Origin: Kribbella jiaozuonensis
GTDB lineage: Bacteria > Actinomycetota > Actinomycetes > Propionibacteriales > Kribbellaceae
Assembly (NCBI RefSeq): GCF_005233875.1
Contig: NZ_SZPZ01000001.1
Location: 310,001-374,000 of the forward strand
Length of the DNA: 64,000 bases
Direction: 5' to 3'
Shown here one piece after another: positions 23,880-32,311 of this stretch. Within the stretch, counting starts at the first letter, position 1. The number at the start of each line of letters is the position of its first letter. The notes under the pieces were generated by a model. That model did not search any database. It was not told where the DNA came from and saw only the letters and a list, made by a program, of their open reading frames with translations. The position numbers and the translations under genes are program-made.

Positions 23880-26044
23880 CCGTTCACCTGCTCGGGATCC
23901 GGCACCACGGGCCGGGGTCGGCGCGCGCGGTGGCGACCGCGCTGGCCGAGCTCCAGCCCGACATCGTGCTGATCGAGGGACCCCCGGAGGCCGACAAGAT
24001 CGTCGAGCTGGCGGCCTCCGAGGAGATGGAGCCGCCGGTCGCACTCCTCGCGTACGCCGTCGACGACTCGACGCGGGCCGCGTTCTGGCCGTTCGCGGTG
24101 TTCAGCCCCGAGTGGCAGGCGATCAAGTACGGGCTGGCTGCGGAGATCCCGGTACGGTTCTGCGACCTGCCGGCGGCGCAACAGTTCGCGTCTTCGGGTG
24201 GGCGGTCTGTGTCGATGGATCCGCTGGCGACACTGGCCGAGGCGGGTGGGTACGACGATCCCGAGCGCTGGTGGGACGACGTGATCGAGTCGCGACGCGA
24301 CGGTGCCGAGCCGTTCACGGTGATCGCCGACGCAATGCGCGAACTGCGGCGCGATTCGGAGGCGACGGGCCGCGAAGCGCAACGCGAGGCCTACATGCGG
24401 ACGGTCCTGCGGAAGGCGATCCGGGAGGGCTTCGAGCGGATCGCGGTGGTCTGCGGCGCCTGGCATGTCCCCGCGCTCGAACTTCCGTTGCCCCCAGCAA
24501 CACATGACCAGCGGATCCTCAAGGGCTTGCCGAAACGCAAGATCGCCTGCACCTGGGTACCCTGGACGCACGGGCGATTGGCGGCAACGAGCGGGTACGG
24601 CGCCGGCATCACCTCGCCTGGTTGGTACCACCACCTGTTCACCGCGCCTGATCAGATCACCACGCGCTGGCTGTCCAAGGTCGCGCAGGTGCTGCGGGAG
24701 GAGGATCTGCCCGTCTCCAGTGCACACGTGATCGAGGCGGTGCGACTCGCGGACACCCTTGCGGCATTGAGAGAACGCCCGCTCGCCGGCCTGAGCGAGG
24801 TGACCGAGGCGACGCGGGCAGTCCTCTGCGGCGGGAACGACGTACTGCTGGATCTCGTGACGCGAGAAGCAGTTGTCGGTGAGTTGCTCGGGTCGGTGCC
24901 GGGAGAGACACCGCAGGCGCCGGTCGCGGCGGATCTGGCGGCGCAGGCGCGGCGGTTGCGGATGAAGCGGGACGCGACCGAGCGGGTGATCGAGCTTGAT
25001 CTGCGGAAGTCGAACGACCTGGAGAAGTCCAGACTTCTACACAGGTTGAGGATTCTCGATGTGCACTGGGGTGTGCCCGCCGCCGACGAACGGCGGGCGC
25101 AGGGCACGTTCCGCGAGATGTGGCGGCTGGCCTGGGATCCAGGGCTCGAGGTCGAGTTGGTTGCCGCAGGCGCCCACGGTACGACGGTGCTCGGCGCGGC
25201 GACGACCGTGATGCTGAAGGCGGCCGACTCGACGACGCTCGCCGACGTCACGGCCGCGCTCGAGCGGTCGTTGCTCGCCGATCTAGCGGACGCACTTCCG
25301 TCTTTGCTGCAAGGGATCGACACCCGCGCGGCCGCCGACGCCGATGTCGGTCACCTGATGGCGGCGCTTCCAGCTCTGGCGCGAGCCTCCCGGTACGGCG
25401 ACGTACGCGGGACCGACACGGCCGGGCTGGCCTCGGTCGCCGGGCGGATGGTGTCGCGAGTCTGTGCGGGGCTCGCACGGACGGTCCACGGGCTCGACCC
25501 GGATGCGGCGGCCGCCGTACAGGAGCTGATCGACGGCGTGCAGGACGCGACCGTGCTGCTGGCCGAGGACGTACGGGCGGAGTGGCTGAACACGTTGGAG
25601 GGGTTGAGCGACCGCTCCTCCGTGCCGCCGTTGATCCGCGGGCGGTTGACGCGGTTGATGATGGACACGTCGCGGCTGCCGGATCACGAGGTCGCGCTGC
25701 GGTTGGGGCGGGCATTGTCTCCCGGTACTGCGACTGCGGAGGCGGCCGGGTACATCGAGGGGTTCCTCGCCGGCGGCGGGTTGTTGCTGGTGCACGACGA
25801 GCGGCTGCTGGCGCTGGTGGACGAGTGGTTGGGCGCGATCCCGGACGATGCGTTCGTGGAGGTGCTGCCGTTGTTGCGGCGTACGTTCGGGACCTTCGCG
25901 GCGCCGGAGCGGCGTTCGATCGGCGCGCGTGCTCGGGTCCTCGCCGACCCGGCGTCGTTGGTGATTGCCGACGACAACGACCTTGACGCCGAGCTCGCAG
26001 TGACTGCGTTGCCGGTCGTCGCGCAGTTGCTGGGGGTCTCATGA
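23876..26044 (+). CDS. DUF5682 family protein (YehM-like)
   Basis: 722 residues from ATG 23876. The N-terminal 200 residues look like a TIKI/TraB-type fold: HLLGIRHHGPGSARAV with His10-His11, then PDIVLIEGPPEAD (Glu34), and VVCGAWHVPALE (194-200). The fold assignment is my inference from spacing of the strands and the His/Glu residues. The remaining 500 residues are helical with no motif I know. It sits between the MoxR and VWA genes with four-base overlaps on both sides, as yehM does in E. coli. Confidence 0.85.
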   Translation: MTVHLLGIRHHGPGSARAVATALAELQPDIVLIEGPPEADKIVELAASEEMEPPVALLAYAVDDSTRAAFWPFAVFSPEWQAIKYGLAAEIPVRFCDLPAAQQFASSGGRSVSMDPLATLAEAGGYDDPERWWDDVIESRRDGAEPFTVIADAMRELRRDSEATGREAQREAYMRTVLRKAIREGFERIAVVCGAWHVPALELPLPPATHDQRILKGLPKRKIACTWVPWTHGRLAATSGYGAGITSPGWYHHLFTAPDQITTRWLSKVAQVLREEDLPVSSAHVIEAVRLADTLAALRERPLAGLSEVTEATRAVLCGGNDVLLDLVTREAVVGELLGSVPGETPQAPVAADLAAQARRLRMKRDATERVIELDLRKSNDLEKSRLLHRLRILDVHWGVPAADERRAQGTFREMWRLAWDPGLEVELVAAGAHGTTVLGAATTVMLKAADSTTLADVTAALERSLLADLADALPSLLQGIDTRAAADADVGHLMAALPALARASRYGDVRGTDTAGLASVAGRMVSRVCAGLARTVHGLDPDAAAAVQELIDGVQDATVLLAEDVRAEWLNTLEGLSDRSSVPPLIRGRLTRLMMDTSRLPDHEVALRLGRALSPGTATAEAAGYIEGFLAGGGLLLVHDERLLALVDEWLGAIPDDAFVEVLPLLRRTFGTFAAPERRSIGARARVLADPASLVIADDNDLDAELAVTALPVVAQLLGVS

Positions 26045-27189
26045 ACGACGAGCGGATGCGACGCTGGCGGCTCGTGCTGGGTGGTGAGGCCGAGGAGGAG
26101 ACGGGTACGACGCTGTCGTCCGAGGACCGCTCCGTCGACGCCGCGTTGGCCGCGCTGTACGACGCAGGAGAAGGGGAGTCGGGCAGTCAGCGGTCGTCCG
26201 GGTTGGGTTCGTCGGCGCCGCGGGTGGCCAGGTGGTTGGGCGATATCCGGCAGTACTTCCCGAGCACCGTCGTACAGGTCATGCAGCGGGATGCGGTCGA
26301 GCGGCTCGGCATCACGCGGATGCTGATGGAGCCCGAGCTGCTCGGCGCGGTCGAGCCCGACGTACACCTGGTCAGCACGCTGCTCGCGCTCAACGAGGTG
26401 ATGCCCGAGGAGACCAAGCAGACCGCACGGGACGTGGTCGGCCGGGTGGTCGCCGAGCTCGAGGCACGATTGGCGGAGCGCACGAGGGCTGCGGTGACGG
26501 GCGCGCTCGACCGGGCCGGGCGTACGACGCGGCCGCGGCACTCGGACATCGACTGGGACCGGACGATCCGGATCAACCTGAAGCATTTCTCGCCGGCGCT
26601 CGGGACGATCGTGCCGGACCGGTTGGTCGGATATGCGCGCCGCAACCACAGCGTGCAGCGGGACATCGTGCTTGCGATCGACCAGTCGGGATCGATGGCG
26701 GAGTCGGTCGTCTACGCCTCGCTGTTCGGTGCGGTGCTCGGCTCGATCCGCACGTTGCGGACTTCGCTGGTCGTCTTCGACACTGCCGTCGTCGACCTGA
26801 CGGATCAGCTCGACGATCCGGTCGACGTGCTGTTCGGGACGCAGTTGGGCGGCGGGACGGATATCAACCGGGCGCTGGCGTACTGCGAGGACCTCGTGAC
26901 GAAGCCGGCCGAGACGGTGCTCGTACTGATCTCCGACCTGTACGAGGGCGGCGTCCGGGAAGAGATGCTGCGCCGGGCGCGTTCCTTGGTGGAGTCCGGC
27001 GTACAGGTGATTGCTCTGCTGGCGTTGGCGGACTCGGGCACCCCGTCGTACGACGCCGAGAACGCGGCGGCGCTGGCGGATCTCGGCGTACCCACGTTTG
27101 CCTGCACACCGGATCTGTTCCCGGACCTGATGGCCGCTGCGATCCGGCACGAGGACATCACCAGCTGGGCCTCTACCAACCTGACGTGA
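26041..27189 (+). CDS. VWA-domain protein (YehP-like)
   Basis: 382 residues. The C-terminal half is a von Willebrand A domain with an intact metal site: DQSGS (214-218), the GGGTDINRAL threonine and the LISDLYEGG aspartate. No signal peptide or membrane segment is seen, so it acts in the cytoplasm, presumably as the partner or substrate adaptor of the MoxR ATPase. The N-terminal 200 residues are helical. Its gene closes the overlapping set; the next gene starts 10 bp later. Confidence 0.9.
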   Translation: MNDERMRRWRLVLGGEAEEETGTTLSSEDRSVDAALAALYDAGEGESGSQRSSGLGSSAPRVARWLGDIRQYFPSTVVQVMQRDAVERLGITRMLMEPELLGAVEPDVHLVSTLLALNEVMPEETKQTARDVVGRVVAELEARLAERTRAAVTGALDRAGRTTRPRHSDIDWDRTIRINLKHFSPALGTIVPDRLVGYARRNHSVQRDIVLAIDQSGSMAESVVYASLFGAVLGSIRTLRTSLVVFDTAVVDLTDQLDDPVDVLFGTQLGGGTDINRALAYCEDLVTKPAETVLVLISDLYEGGVREEMLRRARSLVESGVQVIALLALADSGTPSYDAENAAALADLGVPTFACTPDLFPDLMAAAIRHEDITSWASTNLT

Positions 27190-27199
27190 AAGGAATCCG

Positions 27200-27487
27200 A
27201 TGACCACCGTCGAACTGACCCGCTTCCGGGTGCTGGCCGAGAAGACCGAGGAACTGCTCGCCGCTCGCGCCGACATGCTGAAGGACTTCGAGGCCGATCG
27301 AGCCGGCTTCCTGCGCGCGCGGTTGGTGCAACTGCCCGACAACGAGTGGCTGGACATCGTCGACTGGGCGACGCCGGAAGACTTCGCGACGTCGCGCGAG
27401 AAGGGCCCGAACCTGCCGGGGATCGCGAGGTTCTTCGCAGCCATCGACTCGCTGGTGGTCGCCGAAGAGGGCGTAATCGCCAGGTAA
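27200..27487 (+). CDS. ABM-like small protein
   Basis: 95 residues. The order beta (TTVELTRFRV), helix (RADMLKDFEADRAGFLRARL), beta (NEWLDIVDWATPEDFATSRE) and helix (IARFFAAIDSLV) fits the dimeric ferredoxin-like fold of antibiotic-biosynthesis monooxygenases. No catalytic residue can be named with confidence. GAAAGGAATCC precedes the ATG. It follows the VWA gene by 10 bp and may be co-transcribed, though it is not part of the yeh-like set elsewhere as far as I recall. Confidence 0.7.
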   Translation: MTTVELTRFRVLAEKTEELLAARADMLKDFEADRAGFLRARLVQLPDNEWLDIVDWATPEDFATSREKGPNLPGIARFFAAIDSLVVAEEGVIAR

Positions 27488-27529
27488 TTCGCCTGACACC
27501 GCCCGGAGGCGGATGCGACCGTGGGCGAC

Positions 27530-27961
27530 ATGAACGTGAGCGAGATCCGGCCCGACGAGTACGACCGCGCCGCCGAGCTGTGGGAGGCGTCGGTGCGGGC
27601 GACGCACCACTTCGTCACCGAGGCGGATCTCGATGTGTTCCGGCCGCTGGTCCGGGCGTCGTTCGGTGAGATCGCGCAGCTCGCGGGATTGCGGACCGAC
27701 GACGGGTTGCTGATCGGGTTCATCGGCGTCGAGGACGGCAACGTCGAGATGCTGTTCCTCGACCCGGCGTACCGCGGCCAGGGCGGCGGGAGTCTGCTGC
27801 TGGAGCACGCGTTCGCTTCGTTTGCGGCGGTTGCGGTCGACGTCAACGAGCAGAACCCGCAGGCGATCGGCTTCTACGAGCGCCACGGTTTCCGGGTGGT
27901 TTCACGCAGCGAGCACGACACGACCGGCAAGCCGTACCCGATCCTGCACATGAAGCGTTAG
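27530..27961 (+). CDS. GNAT-family N-acetyltransferase
   Basis: 143 residues from ATG 27530. The acetyl-CoA loop is YRGQGGGSLLLEHA, preceded by the strand VEMLFLDP and followed by DVNEQNPQAIGFYERHGFRVV, the classic GNAT motif B. It resembles the YjaB/YhhY type acting on small amines or amino acids; the substrate is unknown. The stop overlaps that of the convergent YCII gene (TTAG). Confidence 0.9.
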   Translation: MNVSEIRPDEYDRAAELWEASVRATHHFVTEADLDVFRPLVRASFGEIAQLAGLRTDDGLLIGFIGVEDGNVEMLFLDPAYRGQGGGSLLLEHAFASFAAVAVDVNEQNPQAIGFYERHGFRVVSRSEHDTTGKPYPILHMKR

Positions 27962-28302
27962 CCGGCGATCTCCAGGATGTCGATCGGGGTATACGGGTCG
28001 GCCTCGGCGAAGCGGAGGGCCCACTGGACGGCTTCCTCCTTGGAGTCGACGCGGATGATCGAGACCCCCGCGACGAGCTCCTTGGTCTCCGCGAACGGGC
28101 CGTCGATCACCCGCGGCTGACCCGGCACCGGGAACGTGACCCGCGCACCCCGCGAACTCGGCATCAGCCCTTCACCGAGCACCAACACCCCGGCCTGACG
28201 CATCTCCTCGAGTACGGCGTCGGCCCGCTCGAGGATCTCCGGGTCGGGCGGGTTGCCCGCCTCGAGACTGTCATTGGTCTTGTGCAGCAGCATGTACCTC
28301 AT
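27958..28302 (-). CDS. YCII-related domain protein
   Basis: 114 residues from ATG 28302. The DGPF-type YCII domain shows MRYMLLHKTND, VIDGPFAETKELVAGVSIIRVDSKEEAVQWA and a C-terminal PIDILEIAG. This small alpha/beta fold is often found beside ECF sigma factor genes or as an enzyme-like protein; function is unknown. Its ATG overlaps the stop of the aldo/keto reductase (ATGA), so the pair is translated together. Confidence 0.88.
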   Translation of the reverse strand: MRYMLLHKTNDSLEAGNPPDPEILERADAVLEEMRQAGVLVLGEGLMPSSRGARVTFPVPGQPRVIDGPFAETKELVAGVSIIRVDSKEEAVQWALRFAEADPYTPIDILEIAG

Positions 28303-29270
28303 AGCCGAGACCTTAGTGCGCCCCAGAACGCATGAGGGATCTCGTAATCGAGCCACGCCGCGATCTCGGTGATCTCCCGCGGACTCCGCGCCCCGACGAC
28401 GACGGCCGGTACGGCGGGATGCGTCAACGGGAACTGCACCGCAGCCGCCAGCAGCGGTACGCCGTGCTGCCGGCAGAGCTCCCGCAGTACGTCGATGCGT
28501 CGGAGCACGTCCTTCGGAACCCGCTCGTACCCGTGGGGAGCGCCGTCCGCAGTGTCGGCGAGGACTCCGCCCTGGAACACCCCAGCCGCGAGCACGGCGA
28601 CGCTGAGCTTCTCGCACAGCGGCAGGAGCTCGTCCTCACCGGTCTGGTCGAGGAGCGTGTACCTCCCGGCGAGCAGGACGCAGTCGACTCCTTCGGTCTC
28701 CCGGAGGAAGCGCGCCGCCAGGTCCGCATGGTTGACGCCGAGCGAGATCGCCCCGATCGTGCCGCGCCCGCGGAGCTCGGTGAGCGCGCGGAACGCCTCG
28801 GTCGACGCGGCGCCATAGTCGAGGTCGGGGTCGTGGATGTGCAGGATGTCGATCCGGTCGATGCCCATCCGCTCCAGGCTGGCTTCGAGCGAGCGGATCG
28901 TTGCGGAGTACGAGTAGTCGAGCCTCGGCCCGAGCCCGGCCGGCGGCTCGGCCCAGATCGGCTGCAGATCCGGGCCGCCCGGCTCGATCAGTCGCCCGAC
29001 CTTGCTGCAGAGCACGAACTCGCCGCGTGATCGACCGCGCAAGGCCAGGCCGGCCCGCTGCTCGGACAACCCGTACCCGTAGACCGGCGCGGTGTCGAAC
29101 AACCGAACCCCCAGCTCCCAGGCCCGGTCGATCGTCGCCACCGCCTGCTGCTGCGGAACCGCGGCGAACATCCCACCGATCGAGGCGAGCCCCAACCCCA
29201 GCTCGCTGACCCGCAACCCCGTTCGCCCCAGCTCAACCGTCCGCACGCCAACGACCCTAGGAGTCCCCAC
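28299..29270 (-). CDS. Aldo/keto reductase
   Basis: 323 residues from GTG 29270; GTG 29246 (VRTVELGRTGL) is also possible and gives the usual family start. It has the TIM-barrel AKR pattern: VSELGLGLASIGG, RLFDTAPVYGYGLSEQ (catalytic Asp and Tyr), a Lys in VLCSKVGR, and IHDPD in place of the common His. The last strands bind NADPH. It is probably a D-threo-aldose dehydrogenase-like sugar dehydrogenase, since the first domain resembles that branch, but this is uncertain. Confidence 0.88.
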   Translation of the reverse strand: MGTPRVVGVRTVELGRTGLRVSELGLGLASIGGMFAAVPQQQAVATIDRAWELGVRLFDTAPVYGYGLSEQRAGLALRGRSRGEFVLCSKVGRLIEPGGPDLQPIWAEPPAGLGPRLDYSYSATIRSLEASLERMGIDRIDILHIHDPDLDYGAASTEAFRALTELRGRGTIGAISLGVNHADLAARFLRETEGVDCVLLAGRYTLLDQTGEDELLPLCEKLSVAVLAAGVFQGGVLADTADGAPHGYERVPKDVLRRIDVLRELCRQHGVPLLAAAVQFPLTHPAVPAVVVGARSPREITEIAAWLDYEIPHAFWGALRSRL

Positions 29271-29280
29271 CGACAGTCTT

Positions 29281-29372
29281 CGCCGCTAACGACAGGAGGT
29301 GGTCATGGATCCGCGCCCGCCCAGCGCTCAGCCCCGGGTGCCGAGACCGACTACCTCCTGTCGTTAGCCGCG
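29281..29372 (+). promoter_or_regulatory. 20-bp inverted repeat that would bury a ribosome site, with a 20-codon reading frame
   Basis: GCTAACGACAGGAGGTGGTC (29285-29304) pairs with GACTACCTCCTGTCGTTAGC (29349-29368); the one mismatch is a G-U pair in rightward RNA. The left arm holds AGGAGG, followed 5 bases later by ATG 29305, which opens 20 codons ending at TAG 29365-29367 in the right arm. The structure lies 46 bp before the TIGR03086-type gene. It may be a leader-peptide control element or a small transposon-derived hairpin. Confidence 0.5.
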
Positions 29373-29413
29373 CAGACCTTCCGCCGGGCGGCAGCGGACG
29401 GCACTATGCGGGC

Positions 29414-29983
29414 ATGAGCGAGATCGCGGAGCGGTACCGACGGCGGGCCGATGCGTTCGAGCAGAAGGTTGCCGCCGTGGCGCCGGACGAGTGGGAGAAC
29501 CAGTCGCCGTGCGCGAGGTGGACCGCGCGGGACGTGGTCGAGCACGTCGTCACGATGCACGGCGTGATGCTGATCCCGGTCGCACGGAGGCTGACGCCGG
29601 CGGACGATCCGCTCACCGCGTTCCAGGAGGCGCGCGCCGCGATCGAGGACGTACTCGACGACCCCGTCGCCGCGTTGACCGAGAGCGATACACCCGGCGG
29701 CCGGATGACGGCCGAGGAACACATCGACCAGGTGGTGTCCGACGACCTCGTCCTGCATGGCTGGGACCTGGCCAGGGCCACTGGTCAGGACGAGACGATC
29801 GAGCCGGTCGACATCGAACGGCTCTGGGCGGCGGCGGTCGCGATCCCACCGGACCTGATGGCGAAGTACCGGACGCCAGGCGCCTTCGGCGAGGGCATCG
29901 AGGTGTACGGCGCCGAGGTACCTGTTCCGCCGGAAGCTCCCCTGCAGGACCGGCTACTGGGGTTGCTGGGCCGCGAGCCGTGA
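29414..29983 (+). CDS. TIGR03086-type metal-binding protein (DinB/maleylpyruvate isomerase fold)
   Basis: 189 residues. It has the four-helix metal-binding pattern of the mycothiol-dependent maleylpyruvate isomerase/DinB group: SPCARWTARDVVEHVVTMH (first His pair), and SDDLVLHGWDLARATGQ (the second His). Members often take part in mycothiol-linked detoxification, but the substrate is unknown. The last 30 bp overlap the convergent glycosyltransferase gene. A large inverted repeat lies in its leader. Confidence 0.85.
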   Translation: MSEIAERYRRRADAFEQKVAAVAPDEWENQSPCARWTARDVVEHVVTMHGVMLIPVARRLTPADDPLTAFQEARAAIEDVLDDPVAALTESDTPGGRMTAEEHIDQVVSDDLVLHGWDLARATGQDETIEPVDIERLWAAAVAIPPDLMAKYRTPGAFGEGIEVYGAEVPVPPEAPLQDRLLGLLGREP

Positions 29984-31270
29984 GAGGTTGTTTGGCGCGT
30001 AGTAGCTGCTGGGGTCGTCGCACAGCGGTGCCTGGGTGAGTTCGGCGGGCCGTGTCATCAGCGCTGCGTGGCCTTTCGCGATCGCCGGGTCCAGGTACTC
30101 GTGGCCGGGGAGGTCGGCGACCGCCGTACGGCAGCCGAGCGCCATGCCCTCGAACAGCGCGGTCGTCGAGACGCCGACCTGGTACGTCGCGGTGGCGAGC
30201 AGGTCGAGCGTGCTGCCGCTGGTCGACAGGTGTATGCCGTCCGGGATCGTGTAGTCCTCGGGGCGCTCGCTCGGGTGGAGGCGGTAGACGATCTCCAGTT
30301 CGGGATGCTGCTTCGCGACAGCATCCGCCGTACGGATCAGCTCTGCGCCGACCGTTCCTTGCGAGAGGAACACCACTCGGTTTGGATCCTTCGGCCCGGG
30401 CTTCGGCAGGAACGTCGCGCCGATCACCTCGGTCCGCATCCCGGCGGGGAGATCCGCGACGTCGGTCCAGTACGACCCGAAGCACCAGAGCTCGTCGGGC
30501 TGATCCGCAACGGCCGGCCGGCCGGGGTAGCTGTAGCCGAGGTGGAACGGGCTGATCGCGCCGTGCTGGAGCTCGACGACGCGGATGCCGAGATCGCGGG
30601 CGGCGCCGACGATGTGCTGGTGGAAGTACGCGACGACGACGTACACGGTCTTGATCCGGTGCCGCTTGAGCAGGGCTCGGTACAGGGCGCGCAGTCGCAG
30701 GTGCTTCGGGACTTCGCGGGCCAGGATCGCGCCGACCGGGACGCGGACACCGGTGAGTTTCTCGAGCGCGCTGCCGATGCCGCGATCGTCTGTCGTGCGG
30801 GGATGGATCGCGCCGGCGGCGGACGTGAAGAAGTCGAGGTTCTTGCTGCCGGGGAGCGGGGTGCCGTTGATGCCTGAGTCGAGGATCAGGGCGTTGTCGC
30901 CGAGGGTTCTGCGGAGTTCGTCGGTGTAGATCTCGACACCGTTCGGTTTCCGTGGATGCGGTACGACGAGGGCGTCGTACCGGCCGGGGAACGGGGAGCG
31001 GGTGACGATCCCGGCGACATGCTTCGCGACCAGGGCGGCCTTGTCGTACGGCGTACGTCGTACCGGATGGGGTGCGCCGTGGATGCCGGTGCGGCGGGTC
31101 AGCTCATGGAAGACGCGCATCCGGATGATCGGCCAGGGGTGAGCGCCTCGGGTCTGCCACTCGAGCAGCCCCAGGTCCGTCTCCACCTGCCAGATCGCCC
31201 GGCACAGCTCCGCCACCGTCGGCCGGCCCGGGGCCGTCGCCGGACCCGTGCCGTTCCCGGTACTCGTCAT
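29954..31270 (-). CDS. GT-B-like polysaccharide/glycan biosynthesis protein
   Basis: 438 residues. The N-terminal part starts VAELCRAIWQVETDLGLLEW, and the C-terminal half has the order of a GT-B donor site: GATFLPKPG, RVVFLSQGTVGAELI, YRLHPSERPEDY, VSTTALFEGMALGCRT. It resembles surface-polysaccharide transferases of the sialyltransferase/CDP-glycerol-transferase fold, but the sugar is unknown. It follows a GT2 gene with a 167-bp overlap, so the two probably act on the same cell-surface glycan. Confidence 0.7.
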   Translation of the reverse strand: MTSTGNGTGPATAPGRPTVAELCRAIWQVETDLGLLEWQTRGAHPWPIIRMRVFHELTRRTGIHGAPHPVRRTPYDKAALVAKHVAGIVTRSPFPGRYDALVVPHPRKPNGVEIYTDELRRTLGDNALILDSGINGTPLPGSKNLDFFTSAAGAIHPRTTDDRGIGSALEKLTGVRVPVGAILAREVPKHLRLRALYRALLKRHRIKTVYVVVAYFHQHIVGAARDLGIRVVELQHGAISPFHLGYSYPGRPAVADQPDELWCFGSYWTDVADLPAGMRTEVIGATFLPKPGPKDPNRVVFLSQGTVGAELIRTADAVAKQHPELEIVYRLHPSERPEDYTIPDGIHLSTSGSTLDLLATATYQVGVSTTALFEGMALGCRTAVADLPGHEYLDPAIAKGHAALMTRPAELTQAPLCDDPSSYYAPNNLSRLAAQQPQ

Positions 31271-32174
31271 GGTTGATCCCTACTATCCCCGCGAGACTGC
31301 CGACGCCCGAGAAGAACCGGCGGACTGCCTTCAGCAGGTGCGTCTTCCGGCCGAGCAGCAGCCCGGCGAGGGCGAACCCGATCGCCGAGATCACCCGGGC
31401 CGAAGCATAGGCCAGCACGAGTACGTAGCTGATCGCGCCCGGGCGGATCAGCAGGCGGCTGATGGTGTCGCCGGAGCCGGAGCGGAAGGCACGGCGGACC
31501 AGCCAGCGGAGTGTGGTCCGGCCGACCGGCACCTCCTCGGCGATGCACGCTTCCTCGCACCAGACGATGCGGAAGCCGGCGCGGTGGACGCGGAGGAAGA
31601 AGTGCAGGTCGCTGGAGCCGGTGTAGCGGAACGCGGGATGGAATCCGGGCGTGACTGCGTGGTAGACGCGGCGGCTGACCAGGGTGTTGTTCGTGTACGC
31701 CTTGCGGAGTTCCTCGCCGGTGGTGTGCTTGCCGGTCGAGTCGTGGACGTCGCTGTAGTGGTTCCAGGGCGGGGCGCCGGGCGGGAGGTTGCCCTTCACC
31801 GGGCCGGTGACGACGTCGGCGCCGGTCGTCTCCCAGGCCTGGAGGAGCGTTTTGAGCCAGCCGGGGGGCGCGGTCTCGTCGTCGTCGACGAAGATCAGGG
31901 CGTCGTCGTTCCAGCACAGCTCGACGGATCGCTCCCGGGCGAAGGGGATTCCCGGCTCCGGTTCGACCACCGATTGGATCGGGTACGGCGTACCCGCGCC
32001 GAACTCCTCCAGGACCGCCGCCGCCGAGCCGTCCGCGTCGTTGTCGACCACGACGATCCGGATCGCATAATCGGAGTCCGCGGGGAGCTCCTGAGCCTGC
32101 AAACTGGTCAACAACCCCCGCAACAGAGCAGGTCGCCTGAAGGTAATCACCGCAATGGCGACGCAGGTGCTCAT
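31104..32174 (-). CDS. GT2-family glycosyltransferase with C-terminal membrane segments
   Basis: 356 residues from ATG 32174 (MSTCVAIAVITFRRPALL). GT2 motifs are VVVDNDADGSAAAVLEEF, IFVDDDETAPPGWL (the DxD site) and WCEEACIAEEVPVGRTT. A hydrophobic stretch (ISYVLVLAYASARVISAIGFALAGLLL) gives one or two membrane segments. The last 56 codons run through the start of the next gene in another frame, so the tail after INHDEYRERHG may not be native. It is an inverting transferase for a surface glycan. Confidence 0.82.
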   Translation of the reverse strand: MSTCVAIAVITFRRPALLRGLLTSLQAQELPADSDYAIRIVVVDNDADGSAAAVLEEFGAGTPYPIQSVVEPEPGIPFARERSVELCWNDDALIFVDDDETAPPGWLKTLLQAWETTGADVVTGPVKGNLPPGAPPWNHYSDVHDSTGKHTTGEELRKAYTNNTLVSRRVYHAVTPGFHPAFRYTGSSDLHFFLRVHRAGFRIVWCEEACIAEEVPVGRTTLRWLVRRAFRSGSGDTISRLLIRPGAISYVLVLAYASARVISAIGFALAGLLLGRKTHLLKAVRRFFSGVGSLAGIVGINHDEYRERHGSGDGPGPADGGGAVPGDLAGGDGPGAARVADPRRSPLADHPDARLP

Positions 32175-32311
32175 GGCGCCCGAGACTATCGGTCCCCACC
32201 AACAACCGCCCATCCAACTGGTGTGAGATCAGTTGGCGTGGTGGGAGAACACGCCCGATGCGCGATGGCTGTTCCGTGCAGCCACGGGAAAGTGCGTCGT
32301 GTTCGGTTAGG

